Positions 44,506 to 52,150 of a DNA stretch of 52,150 bases are shown here, in pieces. The number at the start of each line of letters is the position of its first letter. Within the stretch, counting starts at the first letter, position 1. The DNA comes from Spirochaetaceae bacterium (lineage in GTDB: Bacteria > Spirochaetota > Spirochaetia > SZUA-6 > Bin103), in NCBI GenBank assembly GCA_028820215.1, contig JAPPKD010000094.1:1-52150 (forward strand), read 5' to 3'. The translations under genes were made by a program, and so were the position numbers. The notes under the pieces are model-generated. The model searched no databases. It was given only the letters and a program-made list of their open reading frames with translations, and was not told where the DNA came from.

Positions 44506-45453
44506 GTGCCTCGCTACCTGCTTCGTCGACTCGGGACATTCGTGCCGACGCTCTTGGCGGCGTCGTTTCTGGTCTTCATCTTTGTCCGCCTGATTCCGGG
44601 CGATCCCGCCGCGGTCCTCCTGGGAGACGCCGCGACGCCGGAGGAGGTGGCGAATCTGCGCGGCGAGATGGGGCTCGATGCGCCGCTTGCGGTCCAGTAT
44701 GTCCACTGGCTGCGCGCGGTGGGCCGGGGCGACCTGGGCCGCTCGATCTTCTTCCAGGTACCGGTCCTTGAACTGATCGTCGACGGACTGGAGACCAGCA
44801 CGCTGCTGGCGCTCATGACCATGGTCTGGATCGTCTGCCTCGGGCTGCCGATCGGGATGCTGGCCGCAGCGCGGCGCGCCAGCCGCTTCGACCAGATCCT
44901 GTCCGGGATCGCGATGTTCCTGGCGTCGGTGCCGACCTTCTGGGTCGGGCTGTACCTGATCCTCATCTTCGCCGCCACGCTCGGCTGGCTGCCGAGCTCC
45001 GGGTATCCGTCGATCTTCGGTGACGGCGGTTTGGCGAACCTGCGCCATCTGCTGTTGCCGTCGGCCGCCCTGGCGGCCCCGAACGCCGCGCTCATCATCC
45101 GCCTGACGCGCGCTATCATGCTCGACGTCGCCGGCGAGGACTACGTGCGCACCGCTCGCGCCAAGGGTGTCCATCCCGCACTGGTGGTGGTCCGGCATGT
45201 GTTTCGCAATGCGCTGCTCACCGTGGTGTCGGCGCTTGGCTTCACCATCGCCGCGCTGATATCGGAGGCGGTCGTGACCGAGACCGTGTTCGCGCTTCCC
45301 GGCGTGGGCCGGACGGTCGTGCAGTCGATCCTGCGGCGCGACTATCCGGTCATCCAGGGCGTGATCCTGATGATCGTGGTGCTGTACCTGGTGATGAACC
45401 TGATCGTCGACCTTCTCTACGCGTGGCTCGATCCCCGGGTGAAGCTGCGATGA
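44506..45453 (+). CDS. ABC transporter permease (DppB type)
   Basis: The 315-residue permease has the family start YLLRRLGTFVPTLLAASFLVFIFVRLIPGDPAAVLLG, about six transmembrane helices, and the EAA-type motif EDYVRTARAKGVHPALVVVRHVFRNALLTVVSALG near residues 205-245 that contacts the ATPase. It starts at GTG 44506 with no strong ribosome binding site, downstream of the hairpin. Its stop overlaps the next start (ATGA). Confidence 0.93.
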   Translation: MPRYLLRRLGTFVPTLLAASFLVFIFVRLIPGDPAAVLLGDAATPEEVANLRGEMGLDAPLAVQYVHWLRAVGRGDLGRSIFFQVPVLELIVDGLETSTLLALMTMVWIVCLGLPIGMLAAARRASRFDQILSGIAMFLASVPTFWVGLYLILIFAATLGWLPSSGYPSIFGDGGLANLRHLLLPSAALAAPNAALIIRLTRAIMLDVAGEDYVRTARAKGVHPALVVVRHVFRNALLTVVSALGFTIAALISEAVVTETVFALPGVGRTVVQSILRRDYPVIQGVILMIVVLYLVMNLIVDLLYAWLDPRVKLR

Positions 45454-46304
45454 TTCCCGCGCCGCTGAAGCGCCTGTTCGCCGGCCGGCATCTGGCGTTC
45501 GCCGGCTTCGTAACCATCCTCTGCATCGCCGTGTGCGCGCTGTTCGCGCCGTGGGTGGCGCCGTCCGACCCGAACGAGATCGATCCGCCGGCCAGGCTGT
45601 TACCGCCGGGCGCGGCGCACCCGTTCGGGACCGATCACTTCGGCCGGGACACCCTCTCGCGGGTGATACACGGGTCGCGGATGGCGCTCTTGATCGGGGT
45701 GGGCGTGGTGGTGCTCGCCTTGGCGGGCGGCGTGCTGTGCGGGGTGGTGTCGGCGATCTTCCCGCGCGTGGGCCTGGTGCTGATGCGCGCCGTCGACGTG
45801 CTCATGGCCTTCCCGTCGCTGCTGCTGGCGCTGGCCCTGATCGTGATCTTGGGCCGCGGGGTCGAGAACTCGATCGTCGCCATCGGCGCCGTGTACCTGA
45901 CCACCACGGCGCGCATCGTCTACGGCGTGTCGCTGCGGCTGAACTCTGAGTCGTGGGTGGAGGCGGCCCGCGGCATGGGCGGAAGCACGGCGCGCATCGT
46001 CTTCCGGCACCTGCTGCCGAACCTGTTGTCGCCCCTGTTCGTGCAGGCCAGCTTCGTATTCGCGTTCGCGCAGCTGCAGGCGGCCTCGCTCGATTTCCTG
46101 GGATTGGGCGTGCCGCCGGAGACGCCAACCTGGGGCAACATGCTCGCCGAGTCGCGGATCTACATCACGCGCGCGCCGTGGCTGCTGCTGTTTCCGGGGC
46201 TGATGATCGCGCTCAGCGCATTCTCATTGAACGTGGTCGGCGATGCGGTGCGCGACCGCCTGGACCCGCGTCTCAAGGACGCGTTCTCGACGCGGGCGCG
46301 CTGA
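45450..46304 (+). CDS. ABC transporter permease (DppC type)
   Basis: The 284-residue protein has the N-terminal helix LAFAGFVTILCIAVCALFAPWVAPSDP, the conserved HPFGTDHFGRDTLSRVIHG loop and the EAA-type motif SWVEAARGMGGSTARIVFRHLLPNLLSPL. It forms the heterodimeric pore with the preceding permease. Start ATG 45450 overlaps the upstream stop as ATGA, and its own stop overlaps the ATPase start as TGATG, so the cassette is tightly coupled. Confidence 0.93.
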   Translation: MIPAPLKRLFAGRHLAFAGFVTILCIAVCALFAPWVAPSDPNEIDPPARLLPPGAAHPFGTDHFGRDTLSRVIHGSRMALLIGVGVVVLALAGGVLCGVVSAIFPRVGLVLMRAVDVLMAFPSLLLALALIVILGRGVENSIVAIGAVYLTTTARIVYGVSLRLNSESWVEAARGMGGSTARIVFRHLLPNLLSPLFVQASFVFAFAQLQAASLDFLGLGVPPETPTWGNMLAESRIYITRAPWLLLFPGLMIALSAFSLNVVGDAVRDRLDPRLKDAFSTRAR

Positions 46305-47284
46305 TGCAGGCGCTCCTTGCCATCCGCGACCTGGTCCTGGAAGCGCAGGTCGATGGGGCGCCGAGGGCCGTCGTCGAACGCCTGTCGCTCGCCGTCCGGC
46401 AGAACGAGTCGATGGCGCTGGTCGGAGAGTCGGGGAGCGGCAAGACCCTGACCGCACTCGCGATCATGGGTCTGCTTCCAGAGCCGGCGGTGACGGTGGC
46501 GGCCGGAAGCATCGAGCTCGGCGGCGTCGACCTGCTGGCCGTCTCCGCGAGGGAACGTCGAGCGATGACCGGCCGCGATGTCGCGATGGTGTTCCAGGAG
46601 CCGATGACGGCGCTGAACCCGGTCGTCCGGATCGGCGATCAGATCGTCGAGATGATCCGCGCGCACGAGCCGGTCAGCCGGCGCGCTGCCCGCGCGCGGG
46701 TCGAGGACCTGCTGGCGATGGTCCGGATGCCGGAGCCCACCGCTCGCTTGCGCGCCTACCCGCACCAGCTCTCCGGCGGCCAGCGGCAGCGGGTGATGAT
46801 CGCCATGGCGTTGGCGTGCCGGCCGCGGCTGCTGATCGCCGACGAGCCGACGACCGCGCTGGACGTGACCGTGCAGGCGCGCATCCTTGCCCTGCTGCGC
46901 GAGCGGCAGGCCGAGCTGGACATGGCCATGCTGTTCATCACCCACGATCTGGGCGTGGTGGCCAATGTCGCCGACCGGGTTGCGGTCATCTACTGCGGCC
47001 AGATCGGCGAGTGCGGTCCGGTGGAGCGGATCTACCGCACCCCGGCGCACCCGTACACCCGCGCGCTACTGGCGTGCGTGCCCGACGCGGGTCGCGCCGG
47101 CGGCCTGCTGGCGACTATCCCGGGCCAGCTCCCGGCACCGGCCGACGGGCTCACCGCGTGCCGATTCGCCCCGCGCTGCGCGCTGGCCGACGAGGGGTGC
47201 CGGCGGATCGTTCCGCACCCGGTGACCATCGCCGGGCAGCATGAGGCGTTCTGCCATCATCCTCGAACCGGGGCGGAGCCGTGA
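46304..47284 (+). CDS. ABC transporter ATP-binding protein (DppD type)
   Basis: The 326-residue ATPase has Walker A GESGSGKT, the Q-loop [11 protein letters not shown], the signature [17 protein letters not shown], Walker [13 protein letters not shown] and the H-loop ITHDLGVV. The C-terminal oligopeptide-transporter extension ([13 protein letters not shown], then [14 protein letters not shown] and a final CHH) is present and holds four cysteines like the Fe-S-carrying DppD/OppD tails. ATG 46304 overlaps the permease stop by one base. Confidence 0.93.
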   Translation: MQALLAIRDLVLEAQVDGAPRAVVERLSLAVRQNESMALVGESGSGKTLTALAIMGLLPEPAVTVAAGSIELGGVDLLAVSARERRAMTGRDVAMVFQEPMTALNPVVRIGDQIVEMIRAHEPVSRRAARARVEDLLAMVRMPEPTARLRAYPHQLSGGQRQRVMIAMALACRPRLLIADEPTTALDVTVQARILALLRERQAELDMAMLFITHDLGVVANVADRVAVIYCGQIGECGPVERIYRTPAHPYTRALLACVPDAGRAGGLLATIPGQLPAPADGLTACRFAPRCALADEGCRRIVPHPVTIAGQHEAFCHHPRTGAEP

Positions 47285-48288
47285 GCGGCATGCCGCTGTT
47301 GCACGTTGAGGCGCTCACCGTCACGTATGGGCTGCCGTCGCAACGGCTGTTCCGCCCGGGCCGGCGGTTCAAGGCGGTGGACGGAGCATCGCTGGCCATC
47401 GAGCGCGGGGAGTCGCTGGGCCTGGTCGGCGAGACGGGATGCGGCAAGACGTCGTTGAGCCGGGCGGTCTACGGGCTCGTGCCGGTTTCGTCCGGAGTCG
47501 TCCGCTTCGACGGCGCGGACCTCACCGCTGCCGGCGGCGCGCGCAGCCGCGAGCTGCGGCGCGGCATGCAGATGATCTTCCAGGATCCGGGGGCGTCGCT
47601 GAACCCGCGCATGAGGGTAGGGCAGGCGGTCGCCGAGCCGCTGGAAATCCACGGGGAGGGCACGCGCCAGTCCCGCCGCGAGCGCGTGCGCGAGGTGCTG
47701 GAGGCGGTGGGATTGGGAGCAGACGATGCCCGCCGGTACGCTCATGAGCTCTCAGGCGGTCAGCGGCAGCGGATCGCCATCGCCCGTGCAGTGGTGATCC
47801 GGCCCACGCTGATCATCGCCGATGAGCCGGTCTCGGCGCTGGACGTGTCGCTCCGTGCGCAGATCCTCAATCTGATCGCAACCCTGCGGCGGGAGCTCGG
47901 ACTGGCCTTGCTGTTCGTCTCGCACGATCTGTCGGTGGTGAGCTATCTGTGCGATCGCGTGGCGGTGATGTACCTGGGACGCATCGTCGAGACCGGCCCG
48001 GCTGCCGAGGTGCTGGCGGAGCCCGCGCATCCCTACGCCCAGGAGCTGGTCGCCGCCTCACCGGTGCCGGATCCGGCGCGGCCGATCCGCTCGTCAGCCC
48101 CGGACGGAGAGCCGCCCAACCCTGCCGCTCCGCCTGCCGGGTGCCGGTATCATCCACGCTGTCCCCACGCGACCGAGCGCTGCCACGAAGAGGAGCCGGA
48201 CCCGCGCGACTACTCGCCCGGCCGCCGCGTGGCGTGCCACCACGCCGAGCAGATCGCCGTAGCGCTGGATCGGCGCGAAGCCACGTGA
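47281..48288 (+). CDS. ABC transporter ATP-binding protein (DppF type)
   Basis: The 335-residue ATPase has Walker A GETGCGKT, the Q-loop [13 protein letters not shown], the signature [16 protein letters not shown], Walker [13 protein letters not shown] and the H-loop [25 protein letters not shown]. The C-terminal extension carries [14 protein letters not shown] and a CHH near the end, the cysteine set of OppF-type tails. GTG 47281 overlaps the DppD-type stop (GTGA). It completes the importer; together with DppD it forms the ATPase pair that drives uptake. No operon gene follows. Confidence 0.93.
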   Translation: MSGMPLLHVEALTVTYGLPSQRLFRPGRRFKAVDGASLAIERGESLGLVGETGCGKTSLSRAVYGLVPVSSGVVRFDGADLTAAGGARSRELRRGMQMIFQDPGASLNPRMRVGQAVAEPLEIHGEGTRQSRRERVREVLEAVGLGADDARRYAHELSGGQRQRIAIARAVVIRPTLIIADEPVSALDVSLRAQILNLIATLRRELGLALLFVSHDLSVVSYLCDRVAVMYLGRIVETGPAAEVLAEPAHPYAQELVAASPVPDPARPIRSSAPDGEPPNPAAPPAGCRYHPRCPHATERCHEEEPDPRDYSPGRRVACHHAEQIAVALDRREAT

Positions 48289-48355
48289 CGGCGCAGCGTT
48301 CGCTCCCGAGTACCGGATCTACTCAAACAGACGTCTATTTCGTCACATCCTGTGG

Positions 48356-48361
48356 TATGAT
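48356..48361 (+). promoter_or_regulatory. Possible extended -10 promoter of the DUF4143 ATPase gene
   Basis: TATGAT is preceded by TGG, giving a TGn extended -10, 18 bases before the ATG at 48380. No good -35 is seen, which extended -10 promoters can tolerate. The stretch is AT-rich against its surroundings. Confidence 0.35.
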
Positions 48362-48379
48362 TAGCCGTTCATAGATCAA

Positions 48380-49759
48380 ATGGAACGATTCGTTGAGGGG
48401 GCTCTGCGCCGCTGGCTCGCTCGCCGCCGGCGCAAGCCGCTCGTGCTGCGTGGGGCTCGTCAGGTCGGCAAGACGACGCTCGTGCGTCGGTTCGCCGCCG
48501 CAACCGGCATGGGGCTATGCGAGGTCAACCTGGAGCGGAACCTCTATCTCGACGAGGTGTTCAAGAGCCTCGATACCGGTCGCATCGTACGCGAGCTGGA
48601 GGCCCTCGGTGGGGTTCGTCTGGCCGGCTCCATCCTGTTTCTGGACGAGGTCCAGGCTGCGCCGCATGCGCTGCTCGCGATGCGGTACCTCTACGAGGAT
48701 CGACCCGAGATCCCGGTGCTTGCAGCGGGCTCCCTGCTGGAGTTCGCCCTTGCGGACCACTCTTTCTCCATGCCGGTCGGGCGCATCGAGTACCTGCACA
48801 TGGGGCCGATGTCGTTCGGCGAGTTCCTGCGCGCTGTCGATCCGACCCTGGTCCCGCACCTGGACGCGCTGAGCCTCGAGGAACCGCCCGCCGACGCGGC
48901 GCACCGCCTCCTGCAGCGCCGCTTCCGGGAGTACCTGCTGGTGGGAGGCTTGCCCGAGGCGGTGCTGGCCCATCGTGAGTCGGGTTCGCCGCTGGAGGTG
49001 GCGGCCGTGCACCGTTCGATCGCGGACACCTACCAGGATGACTTCGCGAAGTACGCGAAAGGCGTGCAGCTCACGCGCCTGCAGAGACTGTTCCGCAGCA
49101 TCCCGCGGTCGGTGGGGCGGAAAGTCTCCTACCGCAACCTCGATCCCGACTCGCGCGCCGGCGAGGTGCGAGCCGCGATCGAGTTGCTCGTGAAGGCGCG
49201 CGTCTGCACGAGGGTGACCCACAGTCATTGCTCCGGACTGCCCCTTGGTGCGGAGAGCGATGGCCGGACCTACAAGCTGCTGTTCATGGACGTCGGGCTC
49301 ATGAATCACGTCTGTGGCCTGGACGGACCGAGCATCGATGCCATGGATGCGGTCCGGTTGGTGAACGAAGGCGGCATCGCCGAGCAGCACGTCGGGCAGC
49401 AGTTGGCGACGCTCGGAGCAGGGGAGGCCGCGCCGGAACTCCACTATTGGTTGCGTCACGCCAGGGCGGGAAACGCCGAGGTGGACTACGTGACCTCACG
49501 GGGAGACTGGATCATCCCGGTCGAGGTGAAGGCGGGCCGTAGCGGGTCGCTGAAGTCGCTGTTGCAGTACGCCCACGAGAAGCGCCCGCCGATCGCGGTC
49601 CGCTTCGACACCAATCCGCCAAGCCTGCACACCGTGCGGCATGCCATCCGCATCGCCGCGGACAGCGTTCCGGTGAAGCTCCGGATCCTGTCGCTGCCGC
49701 TCTACGCCGTGGAAGCACTTCCAGGGATCATCGACCGGTTGCGCACGCGATCGCCGTAG
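48380..49759 (+). CDS. AAA ATPase with DUF4143 domain, intact
   Basis: The 459-residue protein starts with MERFVEGALRRWLARRRRKPLVLRGARQVGKTTLV (Walker A about residues 25-32) and has Walker B at D89/E90 (ILFLDEVQ). The middle DUF4143 block includes HMGPMSFGEFLRAVDP, LLVGGLPEAVL and IADTYQDDFAKYAKG. The end has a PD-(D/E)XK-like fold with EVDYV and PVEVKAG. Such ATPase-nuclease hybrids are common, numerous in some genomes and of unknown function. The reading frame is complete, in contrast with the broken relative at 3397-4320. No partner gene is obvious; the next gene is convergent. Confidence 0.92.
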   Translation: MERFVEGALRRWLARRRRKPLVLRGARQVGKTTLVRRFAAATGMGLCEVNLERNLYLDEVFKSLDTGRIVRELEALGGVRLAGSILFLDEVQAAPHALLAMRYLYEDRPEIPVLAAGSLLEFALADHSFSMPVGRIEYLHMGPMSFGEFLRAVDPTLVPHLDALSLEEPPADAAHRLLQRRFREYLLVGGLPEAVLAHRESGSPLEVAAVHRSIADTYQDDFAKYAKGVQLTRLQRLFRSIPRSVGRKVSYRNLDPDSRAGEVRAAIELLVKARVCTRVTHSHCSGLPLGAESDGRTYKLLFMDVGLMNHVCGLDGPSIDAMDAVRLVNEGGIAEQHVGQQLATLGAGEAAPELHYWLRHARAGNAEVDYVTSRGDWIIPVEVKAGRSGSLKSLLQYAHEKRPPIAVRFDTNPPSLHTVRHAIRIAADSVPVKLRILSLPLYAVEALPGIIDRLRTRSP

Positions 49760-49788
49760 CTGACAACAGATCCCGCGTTCTGAAGACC

Positions 49789-50799
49789 CTAGCCATACGA
49801 GGCACCTGAACCGTCGACTCCCATAATGCCGGCTATGGGCGCGGCATTGCGGACCGCGTTGCGGATGGCAGCGCTTACGCATTCGACCGCAAGCGCCGCG
49901 ACCAGGTCGAACGGTGCGGTACGGCGGCCGCACGCCAGGGCGTAGGCGGTGTCGCCGTCGTAGGTCGTGTGGGCCGGCAGCACGGCACGGGCGATGCCGT
50001 CGTGGGCTCGCTGGGCCAGGCGGCCGGCCTCCGGCTTGCTCATCGCGGCGTCGGTGAGCACGGCCACCAGGGTCGTATTGGTTCCCGCGACCGGGAACTG
50101 GGCCGACTGCGGGAGCCAGCGCTCCGGCGTGCGGTCGGCGAGCCAGCCGTCCTCGTCACGCGCGCCGGCCAACACCCGACCGTCGTCCCCGAGCACGTCG
50201 CCGACCGCGTTCACGACCGCCAAGGCGGCCACCAGGGTGCCTGCGGCGTCGCGCTCGGCGTAGCCGACGCCACCCTTCATCATTGATGCACGACCGGCCC
50301 ACTTGCCGACGGTAGCGCCGGTACCCGCGCCGGCGTTGCCCTGTGCCGCCGGCGGCAGCGGCAGCGGGCGCGTCGCCCGACACGCGGCGTAGCCCAGCTC
50401 CGCGTCCGGGTGGACGGAGCCGCCCGCGAGCCCTAGGTCGTAGATCACGCTGGCCGCGACGATCGGGATCGGCTTGACCGGCGTCGGGTGGCCGACGCCG
50501 CGCTCGGCCAGATAACGCATCACGCCGTCGGCGGCGGACAGCCCGAAGGCGCTGCCGCCCGTGAGCAGCAGTGCGTCCAAGCGCGCGATCGGCTTGTCGA
50601 CGGCCAGCAGCGCCGTCTCCCGCGAGCCGGGCGCCGGGCCGCGCACGTCGACGCCCGCGACCGTGCCTTCCGGGCAGAGGATGACCGTGCAGCCGGTCGG
50701 CGCGTCCGCGTGCCGGGCGTGGCCCACGCGAAATCCTGGGGCGGGGTCCGGGGTCTGCGCTCCGCGTCGTTCGGTAGCGGCCATGCGCCTACTGTGCAT
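49789..50799 (-). CDS. P1 family peptidase (DmpA/BapA type, L-aminopeptidase/D-esterase)
   Basis: The 336-residue N-terminal-nucleophile hydrolase has the family blocks DALLLTGGSAFGLSAADGV, GNAGAGTGATVGKWAG and AGTNTTLVAVLTDAA, where the protein is expected to cut itself before the threonine of NTT to expose the nucleophile. Members release N-terminal beta- or D-amino acids, or hydrolyse D-amino acid esters. The ATG 50799 overlaps the stop of the citrate-synthase-like gene by one base (TGATG), so they are coupled; an inner ATG at 50784 is possible. This pairing is unusual to my knowledge. Confidence 0.9.
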   Translation of the reverse strand: MHSRRMAATERRGAQTPDPAPGFRVGHARHADAPTGCTVILCPEGTVAGVDVRGPAPGSRETALLAVDKPIARLDALLLTGGSAFGLSAADGVMRYLAERGVGHPTPVKPIPIVAASVIYDLGLAGGSVHPDAELGYAACRATRPLPLPPAAQGNAGAGTGATVGKWAGRASMMKGGVGYAERDAAGTLVAALAVVNAVGDVLGDDGRVLAGARDEDGWLADRTPERWLPQSAQFPVAGTNTTLVAVLTDAAMSKPEAGRLAQRAHDGIARAVLPAHTTYDGDTAYALACGRRTAPFDLVAALAVECVSAAIRNAVRNAAPIAGIMGVDGSGASYG

Positions 50800-52085
50800 C
50801 AGAACGCGTCGGCGGCTCCTTCGCGCCTCTCCGGATCAGGCCCGACGTAACGCGCACGTGGCCGCATCAGGCTGCCCTCCCGGTACTGCTCCAGCGCATG
50901 CGCGACCCAGCCGGCGGTGCGGGCGACGATGAACAACGTCTCCGAAGCGCCGGCGGGCAGGCCGACCACGGCGGCCAGGACCGCCAGCGCCATGTCGACG
51001 TTCATGGGCGAATCGACCAGCAGGTCGCGCACGGCGTCGTCCAGCGCATCGGCCAATTCCAGAGCCGGGTGTCCGGGGGCCGCCGCGCGCAGGTGGTCGA
51101 GCAGCGCCACGGCGCGCGGATCGCGCGTCCGGTAGACCCGGTGGCCGAAGCCGTGCAGCGGGCGGCGCGAGCGCAGGTACTGCTCGACCACCCCCCGCGC
51201 GCGCTCGGGACGCCCCACCGCGCGCAGCAGCTCGGTGACCAGCGTGCTGGCCTGCCCGTGCAGCGTGCCGTGCACGGCGGCCAGTCCGGCCAGCACCGCG
51301 TGGTATGGGCTGGCGCGGCCCGAGGCGGCGACGCGCGCCGCCAGGGTGGAGACGTTGAGCTCGTGGTCGGCCAGCAGGATCAGCGCCGGCTCGATCAGCG
51401 CGGTGGCCCGCGTCCGGTCGGCGGCGCCCCAGGCCGCCGCCAGTGCCTGCGCGGCCCGTCCCGTGAACGGATCCCGCGGACCGCGCGCCGGGCTGCCTCC
51501 GGCGACGCAGGCCAGCTCCGCGCGCAGGATGCGCGCCCCGGTGCGCCTAACGGCTCCCGGGCGCAGATCCTCCGCGGCAGGGTCCGCGGCCGCCAGGCGC
51601 GGCAGCACCGACTGGAACGCGAACCACGGCTCCAGCGTGCGTCCATCCGAACGCAGCCACTCGGCGGGTACCGCGGGCGGGGTCGCGTCCTCCGGCGCCG
51701 CGACCGCGGCGTCCAGATCACCGCTCCAGAGCAGCGCGATCACCTGCTCGAAGGTGGCCGTGGCAGCCAGCGAGGTGGCAGGCAGTCCGCGATAGTAGAG
51801 CTCCTCCTCCGTGATCAGCGTCAGCGACGAATCCAGGATCGAACCTTCGCTGCGGGTGAACGCATGATGGGCGGCCGCGGCGGGATTCGCGCGCACCTCG
51901 ACACGTCGCCGGAGCCTCTGCACGTCGGCGCGCAGGTAGCGGCGCCGGCGCCCGCCGGCCACCGGCTCGGACCTGATCCAGCCGCGGCTCACATAGGCGT
52001 AGAGCGTCTGCGGCTTGACGCCGAGCGTGGCCGCGGCCTCGGCCGCCGTCAGGAAGGCCGAGTCGGACGGAACCGGATCGCTCAT
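50799..52085 (-). CDS. Citrate synthase with N-terminal HTH (CitA-like)
   Basis: The 428-residue protein begins with a MerR/excisionase-like helix-turn-helix (residues about 10-60, AAEAAATLGVKPQTLYAYVSRGWI with a basic GGRRRRYLRADV wing). It then has a citrate synthase fold with LADHELNVSTLA, HGTLHGQAST, HGFGHRVYRTRDPRA, NVDMALAVLA and RPRARYVGP, which carry the catalytic histidines and aspartate region. Bacterial proteins of this kind either make citrate or 2-methylcitrate or act as regulators; which applies here cannot be read. The start is ATG 52085. The P1 peptidase gene is coupled downstream. Confidence 0.88.
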   Translation of the reverse strand: MSDPVPSDSAFLTAAEAAATLGVKPQTLYAYVSRGWIRSEPVAGGRRRRYLRADVQRLRRRVEVRANPAAAAHHAFTRSEGSILDSSLTLITEEELYYRGLPATSLAATATFEQVIALLWSGDLDAAVAAPEDATPPAVPAEWLRSDGRTLEPWFAFQSVLPRLAAADPAAEDLRPGAVRRTGARILRAELACVAGGSPARGPRDPFTGRAAQALAAAWGAADRTRATALIEPALILLADHELNVSTLAARVAASGRASPYHAVLAGLAAVHGTLHGQASTLVTELLRAVGRPERARGVVEQYLRSRRPLHGFGHRVYRTRDPRAVALLDHLRAAAPGHPALELADALDDAVRDLLVDSPMNVDMALAVLAAVVGLPAGASETLFIVARTAGWVAHALEQYREGSLMRPRARYVGPDPERREGAADAF

Positions 52086-52150
52086 ATATTGATTTATTGG
52101 TAACTGTTCAGGCGTAGGGTAGTTCGTTCGGCAGATTTCGGCAACGGGTC

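Overview
The window is a GC-rich, gene-dense piece of bacterial chromosome. It has no rRNA or tRNA gene that I can see and no gap above about 220 bases between genes or gene remnants. It probably comes from an uncultured high-GC lineage. A fused GldF/GldG ABC auxiliary protein next to a DUF4340 protein, zinc-free L28/L31 ribosomal proteins, an M81 metallopeptidase, a GH127 glycosidase and many small nuclease and toxin-antitoxin families would suit a host- or sediment-associated Spirochaetota-like bacterium. I hold that assignment weakly; Poribacteria or Chloroflexota are not excluded.

Region 1 (1-5.7 kb) is an accessory island. It holds a KAP P-loop NTPase cut by the window edge, two paralogous PD-(D/E)XK proteins (one with all three catalytic residues replaced), the 3' tail of a third copy, an Rpn-type nuclease, a broken DUF4143 ATPase and a Uma2-type nuclease. 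Region 2 (5.8-12.8 kb) is a minus-strand run: class III aminotransferase, MFS transporter, M81 metallopeptidase, an unknown protein and a PLP decarboxylase. A higBA toxin-antitoxin cassette interrupts it, bounded by 34-bp direct repeats, and a truncated copy of the start of the unknown gene lies on its far side.

Region 3 (12.9-17.1 kb) mixes two vapBC modules with a D-aminoacylase, a HAD phosphatase and a small membrane protein. Region 4 (17.2-22.1 kb) is a translationally coupled gldA-gldFG-DUF4340 ABC export operon. Region 5 (22.1-32.9 kb) has single metabolic genes: aldehyde dehydrogenase, glutaredoxin, AlkD-like glycosylase, GH127, a PAP2-like protein, a 2-hydroxyacid dehydrogenase, a SelA-like PLP enzyme, rpmB-rpmE2, a TauD-type dioxygenase, a MogA-like protein and a serine/threonine dehydratase. 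Region 6 (32.9-41.8 kb) has a fused FAD/Fe-S oxidoreductase, aconitase, a MoxR-like ATPase with its VWA partner, and OsmC.

Region 7 (41.8-48.3 kb) is an RpiR regulator divergent from a complete five-gene peptide/solute ABC importer. A nested inverted repeat that looks like the RpiR operator lies between them, and a very strong hairpin separates the binding-protein gene from the permease genes. Region 8 (48.4-52.1 kb) has an intact DUF4143 ATPase and a citrate synthase with an N-terminal HTH, coupled to a P1-family peptidase.

Two themes stand out. One is recurrent nuclease and toxin modules with visible decay and duplication. The other is a set of enzymes suited to unusual peptides and D-amino-acid derivatives (M81, P1 peptidase, D-aminoacylase, dipeptide-type importer). 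The second theme is inference from co-location only.
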